Of a stretch of 64,000 nt of DNA, positions 25,380-32,597 are shown piece after piece (within the stretch, counting starts at the first letter, position 1; each line of letters begins with the position of its first letter). This DNA comes from Terrabacter terrigena (lineage in GTDB: Bacteria; Actinomycetota; Actinomycetes; Actinomycetales; Dermatophilaceae): NCBI RefSeq assembly GCF_042676085.1, contig NZ_JBHTKH010000006.1, forward strand, positions 214,653 through 278,652. The letters are read 5' to 3'. A model generated the notes under the pieces. It saw only the letters and a list, made by a program, of their open reading frames with translations, was not told where the DNA came from and searched no databases. The position numbers and the translations under genes were made by a program.

Positions 25380-25397
25380 TGGTTGTAGCGTCAACTA
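25380..25397. promoter_or_regulatory. MarR-type operator, copy 2, inverted
   Basis: TGGTTG-N6-CAACTA is the reverse complement of the copy-1 pattern TAGTTG-N6-CAACCA. The centres are 32 bp apart, about three helical turns, so two dimers could bind the same face. It overlaps the -35 region of the MarR gene at 25415 (TATGAT -10 at 25403-25408) and a TTGACG on the other strand that could be the -35 of the hydrolase promoter. Confidence 0.6.
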
Positions 25398-25414
25398 AAG
25401 CGTATGATCGGCTC

Positions 25415-25921
25415 ATGGACACGAGATGGCTCGACGACGACGAGCGTGCTGCCTGGCTCAGGCTGATGGCGCTGGTGGAGCTGCTGCCCGGGGCGCTCGA
25501 CACCCAGCTGCGACGCGACTCGAGCCTGTCGCACTTCGAGTACTTCGTCCTCGCGATGCTGTCCGAGGCCCCGCACCGGACGCTGCGCATGACCCAGCTC
25601 GGGCGCCTGACCAACTCGACGCTGACGCGCCTGTCACACGTGTCGCGCCGGCTCGAGGAGCGGGGGCTCATCGAGCGGTTCCAGTGCCCCGAGGACGGGC
25701 GCGCGACCAACGCCACGCTCACCGAGAAGGGCTGGCACACCGTCGTGCAGGCGGCCCCCGGGCACGTGGGCACGGTGCGCGCGACGGTGCTCGACGCCTT
25801 GAGCCCCGAGCAGGTCGACCAGCTGCGCGCCATCGCCGACGCGGTGCTGCCGAGGCTCGACCCCGACCGGCGGCTCGCGGTCCTCTACGACGAGAGCGCC
25901 CCGGCAGAGGTCCACTCCTGA
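25415..25921 (+). CDS. MarR-family transcriptional regulator
   Basis: A 168-residue winged-helix regulator with FEYFVLAMLSEAP, recognition helix TNSTLTRLSHVSRRLEERG, and wing CPEDGRATNATLT; the C-terminal helices would dimerise. The ATG at 25415 lies six bases after TATGAT (25403-25408), one of the best -10 matches in the window, so the mRNA is probably leaderless. Two inverted copies of TAGTTG-N6-CAACCA fill the divergent region between it and the hydrolase gene, which suggests autoregulation and control of the hydrolase. Confidence 0.9.
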   Translation: MDTRWLDDDERAAWLRLMALVELLPGALDTQLRRDSSLSHFEYFVLAMLSEAPHRTLRMTQLGRLTNSTLTRLSHVSRRLEERGLIERFQCPEDGRATNATLTEKGWHTVVQAAPGHVGTVRATVLDALSPEQVDQLRAIADAVLPRLDPDRRLAVLYDESAPAEVHS

Positions 25922-25950
25922 CCCACGCCACGCAGGAACCCGGGGGCCCA

Positions 25951-25970
25951 TGGTGTCGAGGGTGACTTGA
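25951..25970 (-). repeat. partial copy of the tRNA-Leu 3' end (possible att remnant)
   Basis: TGGTGTCGAGG followed shortly by ACTTGA matches the 3' end of the tRNA-Leu gene at 27020-27041 (TGGTGTCGAGG, then ACTTGA after a slightly longer G-run), in the same orientation and about 1.07 kb away. Integrating elements often use tRNA 3' ends and leave such duplicates. Confidence 0.4.
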
Positions 25971-26416
25971 GCTCTCGTTACCGAGACGCCTCCAGGAACA
26001 CCAGACGTCGTTTGATGCTCAGGAACAGCGGAACAGAGTGCCCGCCTGACGTTCGAGCCGCATCGCGATGAGTCCATCGACGTGCGCGGGAAGCGTCACA
26101 ACGAGCAGCACGTCCGGAAGCTCACCCGCGCGGGCCACCTGGCGGGATCACCATCTCGGCCGGCCGCGTCCACGAGTGGCGATATGAGCCACAGGTGCGC
26201 GTGGCGACCCCTGGCACGACCACTGCATCGGCGTGGCGATCGGGCCAAACTCACACCCAGTCGCTAGGCCAGGGGCCTGGCAGCCAGGGGTTCTAGACCC
26301 TTTGTCCAGCCTCACCCCCTCAGATTGGGGACCGACTTGTGCGCCGCAGCGCCCGCCAGGGCTGAGACCATCGATCCACGAGCCCGTCGTCCCCGCGACA
26401 CTTCTGGGCTCGACAA

Positions 26417-26482
26417 GCACCGCAGCCGCCCACTGCGGCCGGTGCACAAGCGACCCGCCCACTCCCCCCACGGGCGGGTCGC
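26417..26482 (+). ncRNA. two adjacent hairpins, one with a six-C loop (6C-RNA-like)
   Basis: The first hairpin (26417-26445) pairs CCGCAG with CTGCGG around a C-rich loop and is extended by GCA/TGC. The second (26450-26482) pairs GCGACCCGCCC with GGGCGGGTCGC, a perfect 11-bp stem, around a loop containing exactly six C (26464-26469). Two neighbouring hairpins with C-run loops define the actinobacterial 6C RNA, but the first loop here is CCGCCCA rather than six C. The second could also be a terminator. Confidence 0.3.
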
Positions 26483-26578
26483 GCACGTTGGCGGAGCGGC
26501 AAGGCGCCGGCCGAACCTCCCGGCCCACACCCGGGCGTCCCCCGGCGTGAGCGGTCAGCTGAGCCAACGCCGCGAGAG

Positions 26579-26621
26579 GGGCACGGCCCGTCCATGTCGG
26601 GGGTCAGGACGGGCCGTGCCC
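26579..26621. terminator. strong 15-bp hairpin in non-coding region
   Basis: GGGCACGGCCCGTCC (26579-26593) is the exact reverse complement of 26607-26621, with a 13-base loop. There is no flanking gene that it obviously terminates, so it may belong to an unannotated RNA. Confidence 0.5.
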
Positions 26622-26743
26622 GGCGCCGCGGCAGATTCCCCCTGCCGGGGCGCGTAAGTGCCCACCAGGATGGGAGGTCCGGTAGGCACTCGTGCATGTT
26701 CGCAGCCTGTAGCGCGTTGCGCGGGCAAACGCGACAACTCGAC

Positions 26744-26780
26744 CCGAGCAGATGGGCGCTGCCGCCGCCCATCTGCTCGG
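26744..26780. terminator. strong 15-bp hairpin in non-coding region
   Basis: CCGAGCAGATGGGCG (26744-26758) is the exact reverse complement of 26766-26780, with a 7-base loop CTGCCGC. It is a very stable structure, also with no obvious gene attached. Confidence 0.5.
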
Positions 26781-26983
26781 CAGCGTCCAGGGAGACGTCC
26801 TTCACGACGTCTGCGACCTCTGCAGCGGTCGGGACGTCGACGGCGTGCGAAACGCCTTCCGCGGAGCCGAGAGGATCTTGGGAAGCGCGGCAGACGCTGG
26901 GGGATCTCGTCGGGGAGCCGATCCGAGCGCGAAATACCACGGGAGTGTTCCCGAGGCAGCTCTGCACCCGAAACGGGAACGGC

Positions 26984-27012
26984 CCCGAGTCCCTGACGTG
27001 CAGAGACTCGGG
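26984..27012 (-). terminator. hairpin downstream of tRNA-Leu
   Basis: CCCGAGTC (26984-26991) and GACTCGGG (27005-27012) form an 8-bp stem with a 13-base loop. On the minus strand it begins eight bases after the tRNA 3' end, the expected position for the tRNA terminator. Confidence 0.55.
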
Positions 27013-27019
27013 ACCGAAC

Positions 27020-27106
27020 TGGTGTCGAGGGGGGGACTTGAACCCCCACGCCCGTTAAGGGCACTAGCACCTCAAGCTAGCGCGTCTGCCATTCCGCCAC
27101 CCCGAC
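27020..27106 (-). tRNA. tRNA-Leu (anticodon GAG)
   Basis: An 87-base cloverleaf on the minus strand. The acceptor arms GTCGGGG and CCTCGAC pair with one G-T. The anticodon stem CTAGC/GCTAG encloses TTGAGGT, giving anticodon GAG for CUC/CUU leucine codons. A long variable arm (GTGCCCTTAACGGGCGT) marks a class II tRNA. The T-arm has GGTTCAAGTCC. A discriminator A and CCA are encoded in the DNA. Confidence 0.95.
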
Positions 27107-27258
27107 AAGGTGTGCAAGGGGCTCGTGGGATTCCCTTGCGGCGAGGCGAAACGTTAGCACGGGGCCACCCGAAAAGACCAAACGGCCCCGGTCGGTGCCG
27201 GCCTCCTCGGAACGGACCCGACCCGCGGCTGCGCAGGCGGCGGCATACGCTGGCTCGC

Positions 27259-28602
27259 ATGAGCCACGACGACGCCGACCGGACCGCGCCGACCAGCCTG
27301 GCGCCCGAGGACGAGGTCGCGCGGATCTGTGCCGAGCTCATCCGCATCGACTCGTCCAACTACGGCGACGGCTCGGGGCCGGGGGAGCGCAAAGCAGCCG
27401 AGTACGTCATGGGCGAGCTGGCCGAGGTCGGCCTCGAGGGAACGCTGCTCGAGAGCGAGCCGGGCCGAGCCACGGTGGTCGTGCAGCTCGAGGGCGAGGA
27501 CGCCTCCAGGCCGGGGCTCGCCGTGCACGGTCACCTCGACGTCGTGCCGGCCAACGCCGCCGACTGGCAGGTCGACCCGTTCGCGGCCGAGGAGCGCGAC
27601 GGCTGCATCTGGGGTCGCGGCGCCGTCGACATGAAGGACATGGACGCGATGATCCTCGCGAACATCCGCCACTTCGCCCGAACCGGCACCAGGCCGGCGC
27701 GCAACACGACCTTCGTCTTCTTCGCCGACGAGGAGGCGGGCGGCACGCTCGGCAGCCACTGGCTCGTCGACCACCAGCCGCAGTGGTTCGAGGGCGTGAC
27801 CGAGGCCATCAGCGAGGTGGGCGGCTACAGCGTCACGGTGCCGACGCCGCAGGGCCAGCAGCGCGCGTACCTGCTGCAGACAGCCGAGAAGGGCATCGCC
27901 TGGCTGCGGCTGCACGCCCGCGGGCGGGCCGGACACGGCTCCGTGCCCAACGACGAGAACGCCATCGTGCGTCTCGCGGCGGCCATCGGCCGCATCGCCG
28001 CCCACGAGTGGCCGCGCGAGTACATCGCCTCCGTGCGCGAGCTGCTCGACGGGCTCGGCACGATGACCGGCATCCCGGCCGGCGACGACCTCGAGCCGCT
28101 GCTCGGCGCCCTCGGCGGGGCGCAGGGGTTCGTGCGCGGCACCCTGCGCGACACCGCCAACGTGACGATGCTCGAGTCGGGCTACAAGCACAACGTCATC
28201 CCACAGACCGCGTCGGCGGCCGTCGACTGCCGCTTCCTGCCGGGCCACGAGGAGACGCTCATGGCGACGATCCGCGAGCTCGCGGGGGAGCACGTCGAGA
28301 TCGAGGTCGTCCACCGCGACGTCGCCCTGGAGGCTCCGTTCTCGGGCGACCTCGTCGAGTCGATGAAGCAGTCGCTGCTGCGCGAGGACCCCGAGGCCGC
28401 GATCCTGCCCTACTGCCTCTCCGGCGGCACCGACAACAAGGCGCTCGGCCGGCTCGGCATCAGTGGCTACGGCTTCGCGCCGCTGCGGCTGCCGGCCGAC
28501 CTCGACTTCGCGCCGATGTTCCACGGCATCGACGAGAGGGTGCCCGTGGAGTCGCTGCGCTTCGGCGCGCGCGTGCTCGGCGACTTCCTCCGCACCTGCT
28601 GA
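27259..28602 (+). CDS. M20-family metallopeptidase
   Basis: A 447-residue di-zinc amidohydrolase of the ArgE/DapE/CPG2 group. Metal ligands are visible in VHGHLDVVP, GRGAVDMKDMDAM, FFADEEAGG and, near the end, FHGIDERVP. The inserted dimerisation domain lies around residues 215-330. It probably removes terminal residues from peptides or acyl groups from amino acids; the substrate is unknown. The ATG at 27259 has TACGCT (27246-27251) seven bases upstream, and that -10 is part of a CGTATGCCG-motif copy on the other strand (27241-27249). Confidence 0.92.
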   Translation: MSHDDADRTAPTSLAPEDEVARICAELIRIDSSNYGDGSGPGERKAAEYVMGELAEVGLEGTLLESEPGRATVVVQLEGEDASRPGLAVHGHLDVVPANAADWQVDPFAAEERDGCIWGRGAVDMKDMDAMILANIRHFARTGTRPARNTTFVFFADEEAGGTLGSHWLVDHQPQWFEGVTEAISEVGGYSVTVPTPQGQQRAYLLQTAEKGIAWLRLHARGRAGHGSVPNDENAIVRLAAAIGRIAAHEWPREYIASVRELLDGLGTMTGIPAGDDLEPLLGALGGAQGFVRGTLRDTANVTMLESGYKHNVIPQTASAAVDCRFLPGHEETLMATIRELAGEHVEIEVVHRDVALEAPFSGDLVESMKQSLLREDPEAAILPYCLSGGTDNKALGRLGISGYGFAPLRLPADLDFAPMFHGIDERVPVESLRFGARVLGDFLRTC

Positions 28603-28623
28603 CGGGGTGCCCGGGCCTAGGGC

Positions 28624-28809
28624 TCAGGCCGTGCGCTCGACCCGCATGATGCGTCGGCGCAGCCACATCCGGCGCACTCCACCCTCGTAGATCACGGTGC
28701 GGGACAGCTCCCACCGGCCGTACTCGGCGTGCTCGCGCACCGCCTGCCGTGCCTGGGCCTTGGACGTGTGGCGGTCGAACGTCAGGACCCGGTACTCGTA
28801 CTCCGTCAT
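28624..28809 (-). CDS. DUF5703 small protein
   Basis: A 61-residue basic protein beginning MTEYEYRVLTFDRHTSK and ending in an Arg-rich strand (RRMWLRRRIMRVERTA), typical of the actinobacterial DUF5703 family of unknown function. I chose the ATG at 28809 because CAGAAT lies seven bases upstream; an ATG three codons earlier (28818) is the alternative. It converges on the M20 peptidase and is divergent from the lipoprotein gene. Confidence 0.8.
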   Translation of the reverse strand: MTEYEYRVLTFDRHTSKAQARQAVREHAEYGRWELSRTVIYEGGVRRMWLRRRIMRVERTA

Positions 28810-28987
28810 CGTCGCCATTCTGACACCAACCGTGATCCCAACGAGACCGTATGCCGTTGTGTCGCGGTCACCCTGCCGCGATACGGTCGCTGGGTCATCC
28901 GAGGTCGCCGACGTCCCTCGGCGTCGGTCACGGCGCGGGGGAGCTGCCGGGCTGGGCCCGGCGTCAAGGGCCCAGGAGGTCAACAGC

Positions 28988-29785
28988 ATGAAGTGGAACA
29001 TTCGCCGCACGGCGGCAGCAGTCATCGTCCTTCCCGTCGTCCTCGGTGCCGCCGCCTGCGGCAAGACCGACACGCCGGCCCCGGCCACCGGGCAGACGGC
29101 CACCCAGTCGTCCAGCGCCGCGACCAGCGACGCCTCGACCTCCGGTCAGCCCTACAAGGACAAGGCCTCGTTCGTCGCCGCGATGAAGGCCGCCGGCAAG
29201 AACGTCACGAGCGCCCACGTCACGATGGACATGGACGCGGCCGGGCAGAAGGTCGCCATCTCGGGCGACACGAAGCTCGATGCGGCCGACCCGGCGATGA
29301 AGATGTCCATGGACATGGGGTCGTCGACCAAGCTCGAGATGATCCTCGTCGACAAGAAGATCTTCATGAAGGGCATGCCCGGCCTCGCAGCCGGCAAGTG
29401 GGCCGTCATCGACAGCAGCTCGACCATGGGCAAGCAGCTCGCCGAGTCGCTCAACCAGGCCGACCCGACGAAGATGTACGACCAGTTCGGCGCGGCGGTC
29501 ACCGACGTGAAGTACGTCGGTGAGGACACCGTCGAGGGTGACAAGGCCTTCAAGTACGACCTGACGCTCGACACCAAGGCCATGCAGGCCCAGATGCCGG
29601 CCGGCGACAAGACCAAGCTCCCCGACACCATCCAGTACACCGCGTGGCTCGACGAGAAGGACCAGCTGCGCAAGGTCACCTTCGACCTGATGGGCGTCAA
29701 GGCCAACATGACGATGGGCAAGTACGGCGAGCCCGTCGACATCAAGGCACCGGCTGCCGCCGACACGGTGAAGGCGCCGCTCTGA
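28988..29785 (+). CDS. lipoprotein of the LppX/LprAFG-like type
   Basis: A 265-residue exported protein. Residues 1-25 form a signal peptide with an RR pair (KWNIRR), a hydrophobic core (AAAVIVLPVVLGAA) and a Cys that is probably lipidated; the box AAAC lacks the usual Leu at -3. A Thr/Ser/Ala linker follows. The mature part has beta-strand repeats (VTMDMDAAGQKVAISGDTKL, YVGEDTVEGDKAFKYDLTL, YTAWLDEKDQLRKVTFDL) of the LppX/LolA-like lipid-carrier fold. It may carry lipids or act as an envelope sensor. The start is supported by AGGAGG. A TACGGT element at 28882-28887 lies about 100 bases upstream. Confidence 0.85.
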   Translation: MKWNIRRTAAAVIVLPVVLGAAACGKTDTPAPATGQTATQSSSAATSDASTSGQPYKDKASFVAAMKAAGKNVTSAHVTMDMDAAGQKVAISGDTKLDAADPAMKMSMDMGSSTKLEMILVDKKIFMKGMPGLAAGKWAVIDSSSTMGKQLAESLNQADPTKMYDQFGAAVTDVKYVGEDTVEGDKAFKYDLTLDTKAMQAQMPAGDKTKLPDTIQYTAWLDEKDQLRKVTFDLMGVKANMTMGKYGEPVDIKAPAAADTVKAPL

Positions 29786-29831
29786 CTCGAGACGCCCGGC
29801 GCGGGTGAACGCACCGCCAGCAACGCGTGAC

Positions 29832-29864
29832 GGCCCCGCGGCGAGCACGGCTCGCTGCGGGGCC
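29832..29864 (+). terminator. terminator of the lipoprotein gene
   Basis: GGCCCCGCGGCGAGC and GCTCGCTGCGGGGCC form a 15-bp stem (one G-T pair) with a 3-base loop, 46 bases after the lipoprotein stop. This is one of the strongest hairpins in the window. Confidence 0.7.
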
Positions 29865-29946
29865 GCTGCGTCTGCGGCAGCCTGCGCAGCCGTTTGGCCG
29901 CCCTGATTCACTGCCCTCCGTGCTCCCGGTCGACTACCGTCGAGGC

Positions 29947-30420
29947 ATGACTGTGGATCCCCGCTCCGCCCTCGAGCAGCTGATCGCCGCGCTGGAACGA
30001 CACTTCGAGGCCGCCAACGCGAGCCGGGACCCCGACCACCCGATGGTCATGGCGGCCGCCCAGGACCTCGCCGAGGCCTTCGACGACTACGACGAGGCGC
30101 TCTACGAGGCGACCGAGGTCGCAACGCCGCTCGCCATCTACGGCGACGACTTCGACGGACACGAGGACGAGGACGGCACCGAGGGACGCGTCTACGCCGG
30201 GCTCGACTCCGACGACTACGACGATGATGACGACGAAGACGAGGACGACGACGACGACGAGGACGACGACGACGACCTCGACGACGAGGACGACGACATC
30301 GACGACGAGCTGGACGACGACCTCGACGACGATGACGACTACGAGGACGATGACGACGAGGACGACGACGACGAGGACGACGACCTCGAGGTGAGCAACG
30401 GCGCGGGTGCCCGCGCCTGA
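29947..30420 (+). CDS. protein with extreme Asp/Glu-rich tail
   Basis: A 157-residue protein. Residues 1-75 look folded and helical (DPRSALEQLIAALERHFEAAN, DLAEAFDDYDEALYEATEV), while residues about 88-148 are almost entirely Asp and Glu with a few Tyr, Leu and Ile. The DNA of the tail is a run of GAC/GAT/GAG codons, prone to length change by slippage. Such tails can mimic DNA or bind metals or basic proteins. The ATG at 29947 has TACCGT (29935-29940) six bases upstream. The function is unknown; the N-terminal part recurs in actinobacteria to my knowledge. Confidence 0.8.
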   Translation: MTVDPRSALEQLIAALERHFEAANASRDPDHPMVMAAAQDLAEAFDDYDEALYEATEVATPLAIYGDDFDGHEDEDGTEGRVYAGLDSDDYDDDDDEDEDDDDDEDDDDDLDDEDDDIDDELDDDLDDDDDYEDDDDEDDDDEDDDLEVSNGAGARA

Positions 30421-30429
30421 CCGCCGACG

Positions 30430-31365
30430 CTAGGCCGACACGTCGTCGAGCGCCGCGACGATCTCCTCCGGCAGCACCAGCTCGAGGCTGGCCAGCGACG
30501 ACCGCAGCTGAGTGAGGGTGCGCGCTCCGACGATCGGCGCGGCCACCCCGGGTCGGTCACGCACCCACGCCAGCGCCACCTCGCCCGGTTTGACCCCCAG
30601 TCCACGGGCAGCCATCGCCACGGCCTCGGCGACCCGGGCCGACTGCTCGCCGAGGAACCGCGAGGCGAACCCCGGGAAGTCGTCGGAGGCTGCGCGAGAA
30701 CCCGACGGGATGCCGTTGCGGTACTTGCCCGTGAGCACGCCCCTGCCCAGCGGTGACCAGGGGAGCAGTCCGAACCCCAGTCCCGTCGCGGCGGGGGCGA
30801 CCTCGTGCTCCGGCGTGCGGCATACGAGGGAGTACTCGATCTCGTTGGCCACCAAGGGGATTCGGGCCGCTTCGAGCAGGCTGAAGGCTCTCGCGGACTG
30901 CCAGCCGGAGTAGTTGGAGACGCCGACGTAGCGGGCCCGGCCCGAGGCCGCAGCCCACTCGAGGGCGGACAGCGTCTCGGACAGCGGCACGTCGTCGGAC
31001 CACGTGTGCACGAGCCAGAGGTCGACGTGGTCGGTGCCCAGCCGTCGCAAGGACGTCTCGAGCTGGGCCATCAGCCCGCGCCTGGACACGTCGACCCGTC
31101 GCTCGCCACGGGCGCGGGAGATGCCGGCCTTCGTGCAGACGACGAGGTCGTCGCGTGGCACCGTGCCGTCGAGCAGCGCACCCAGGATGGTCTCGGCGTC
31201 GCCGCCCCCGTAGCCGTATGCCGTGTCGACGAGGTTGCCCCCGCCGTCCACGAACGCCCGCAGGTGGTCGCCGGCCTCGTGCCGGTCGACGGCGTTGCCC
31301 CAGAGCATGGTGCCCAGGGCGAGGGGGGTGACCGAGAGACCGGACGAGCCGAGACGCCTGCGCAT
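30430..31365 (-). CDS. aldo/keto reductase
   Basis: A 311-residue TIM-barrel oxidoreductase that reduces carbonyls with NADPH. The catalytic tetrad can be traced: Asp and Tyr in LVDTAYGYGG, Lys in VVCTKAGIS, and His in LWLVHTWSDD. NADPH-binding residues lie in the C-terminal VAAPIVGARTLTQLRSSLAS. It resembles the YghZ/general-stress AKR group; the substrate is unknown. The ATG at 31365 has TACCGT seven bases upstream. It converges on the polyacidic gene and is divergent from the next LLM oxidoreductase. Confidence 0.9.
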   Translation of the reverse strand: MRRRLGSSGLSVTPLALGTMLWGNAVDRHEAGDHLRAFVDGGGNLVDTAYGYGGGDAETILGALLDGTVPRDDLVVCTKAGISRARGERRVDVSRRGLMAQLETSLRRLGTDHVDLWLVHTWSDDVPLSETLSALEWAAASGRARYVGVSNYSGWQSARAFSLLEAARIPLVANEIEYSLVCRTPEHEVAPAATGLGFGLLPWSPLGRGVLTGKYRNGIPSGSRAASDDFPGFASRFLGEQSARVAEAVAMAARGLGVKPGEVALAWVRDRPGVAAPIVGARTLTQLRSSLASLELVLPEEIVAALDDVSA

Positions 31366-31440
31366 GTCCCGAACGGTAGTGGGCGACGCCTCACTCCCGG
31401 TGGCCGCCACGGCGCGCGCCGCCCGGATAGCCTGCGCAGC

Positions 31441-32514
31441 ATGAGGATCGGTGTGAACCTTGGCTACTGGGGACGCGGGACGACGGGCGCCGACCAGGTG
31501 GCCGTCGCTCGGGCCGCTGACCAGCTCGGCTACGACAGCGTGTGGGTGGCGGAGGCGTACGGCTCGGACAGCCCGTCGATGCTGGCGTGGATCGGCGCGC
31601 TCACCGACCACGTCGGTCTCGGCTCGGCGGTCATGCAGATCCCCGGACGCACGCCGGCCATGACGGCGATGACCGCGGCGACCATCGACACGATGTCGGG
31701 CGGCCGCTTCCGGCTAGGGCTCGGCGTGTCCGGACCGCAGGTGAGCGAGGGGTGGCACGGCGTGCCGTTCCGCAGCCCCCTGGGCCGTACGCGTGACTAC
31801 GTCGAGATCGTGCGGGCGGCCCTGCGCCGTGACACCGTCACCCACGAGGGACCGCACTACCCGCTGCCGCTGCCGGACGGGCCGGGCAAGGCCCTCAAGC
31901 TGTCGGCGCGACCGGTGCGGCCCGACGTCCCCGTCTACCTCGCCGCTGTGGGGCCGAAGAACCTCGAGCTGACCGGCGAGATCGCCGACGGCTGGCTGGC
32001 GATCTTCTTCAGCCCCGAGCACGCCCAGGACCTGCTGGCCACGCTCGCGAAGGGCCGGCGTACGGGTGGCCACGGGACCGCCGAGGACCCCCTGTCCGGC
32101 TTCGACGTCGTCGCGACGACCCCCGTGGTGCTCGTCGACGACGTCGAGGAGGCGGCCAACCACGTGCGCGACTACTGCGCGCTCTACATCGGCGGGATGG
32201 GCTCGCGCGATCAGAACTTCTACAACCAGCTGGCCTGCCGGATGGGCTTCGAGGACGCAGCGGCGCGCATCCAGGACCTCTACCTCGCGGGCCGGCACCG
32301 CGAGGCCGCGGCCGCCGTGCCGCTCGAGTTCGTCGACGAGACGGCCCTGCTCGGGTCGCCGGCGCGAGTCGCCAAGCGCATCGGTCGGTACGAGGAGGCC
32401 GGCGTCACGACGCTGGCCGTCGCGGTCGGCGGCGGGATGAGCCGTGAGCAGGCGGTCGCCACGCTGAACGTCGTCGCCGAGGTCGCCGGTCTTCCCAGCG
32501 GACGTTCTGGATAG
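31441..32514 (+). CDS. LLM-class F420-dependent oxidoreductase
   Basis: A 357-residue luciferase-like protein of the F420 branch: MRIGVNLGYWGRG, SVWVAEAYGSDSPSMLAW, LGLGVSGPQVSEGWHG, VPVYLAAVGPKNLELTGEIADG. This set of lines matches the MSMEG_0879-like group whose members use F420H2. The substrate is unknown. The ATG at 31441 has TAGCCT (31428-31433) seven bases upstream. Its stop codon is part of a TAGGCT that may serve as the -10 of uppP, 84 bases before that gene. Confidence 0.9.
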   Translation: MRIGVNLGYWGRGTTGADQVAVARAADQLGYDSVWVAEAYGSDSPSMLAWIGALTDHVGLGSAVMQIPGRTPAMTAMTAATIDTMSGGRFRLGLGVSGPQVSEGWHGVPFRSPLGRTRDYVEIVRAALRRDTVTHEGPHYPLPLPDGPGKALKLSARPVRPDVPVYLAAVGPKNLELTGEIADGWLAIFFSPEHAQDLLATLAKGRRTGGHGTAEDPLSGFDVVATTPVVLVDDVEEAANHVRDYCALYIGGMGSRDQNFYNQLACRMGFEDAAARIQDLYLAGRHREAAAAVPLEFVDETALLGSPARVAKRIGRYEEAGVTTLAVAVGGGMSREQAVATLNVVAEVAGLPSGRSG

Positions 32515-32597
32515 GCTGCGACATTGTGCCCTGCGGCCGCCGGACCCGTAGGGGGCGGCCTGACCTGTCCCTCTTCGCAGAAGGTTCTCCCTGACCC

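Larger units (their letters stand above)
25922..27019. other. 1.1-kb non-coding region rich in hairpins
   Basis: No open frame here shows a recognisable protein, and the frames on the two strands have no codon bias like the neighbours. Composition is patchier than elsewhere (for example TTCTAGACCC near 26290). Four strong inverted repeats lie at 26450-26482, 26579-26621, 26744-26780 and 26984-27012. A piece matching the 3' end of tRNA-Leu lies at 25951-25970. It may be the remnant of an element once integrated at the tRNA gene, or a cluster of RNA genes and terminators. Confidence 0.55.

Noticed and set aside
25922..27019. RNase P RNA, tmRNA or 6S RNA in the gene-free island
   Set aside because: None of the diagnostic conserved blocks of these RNAs could be found on either strand by reading.
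30200..30400. CRISPR-like or tandem repeat array
   Set aside because: The repetition is the GAC/GAT/GAG codon run of the polyacidic protein, with no spacers.
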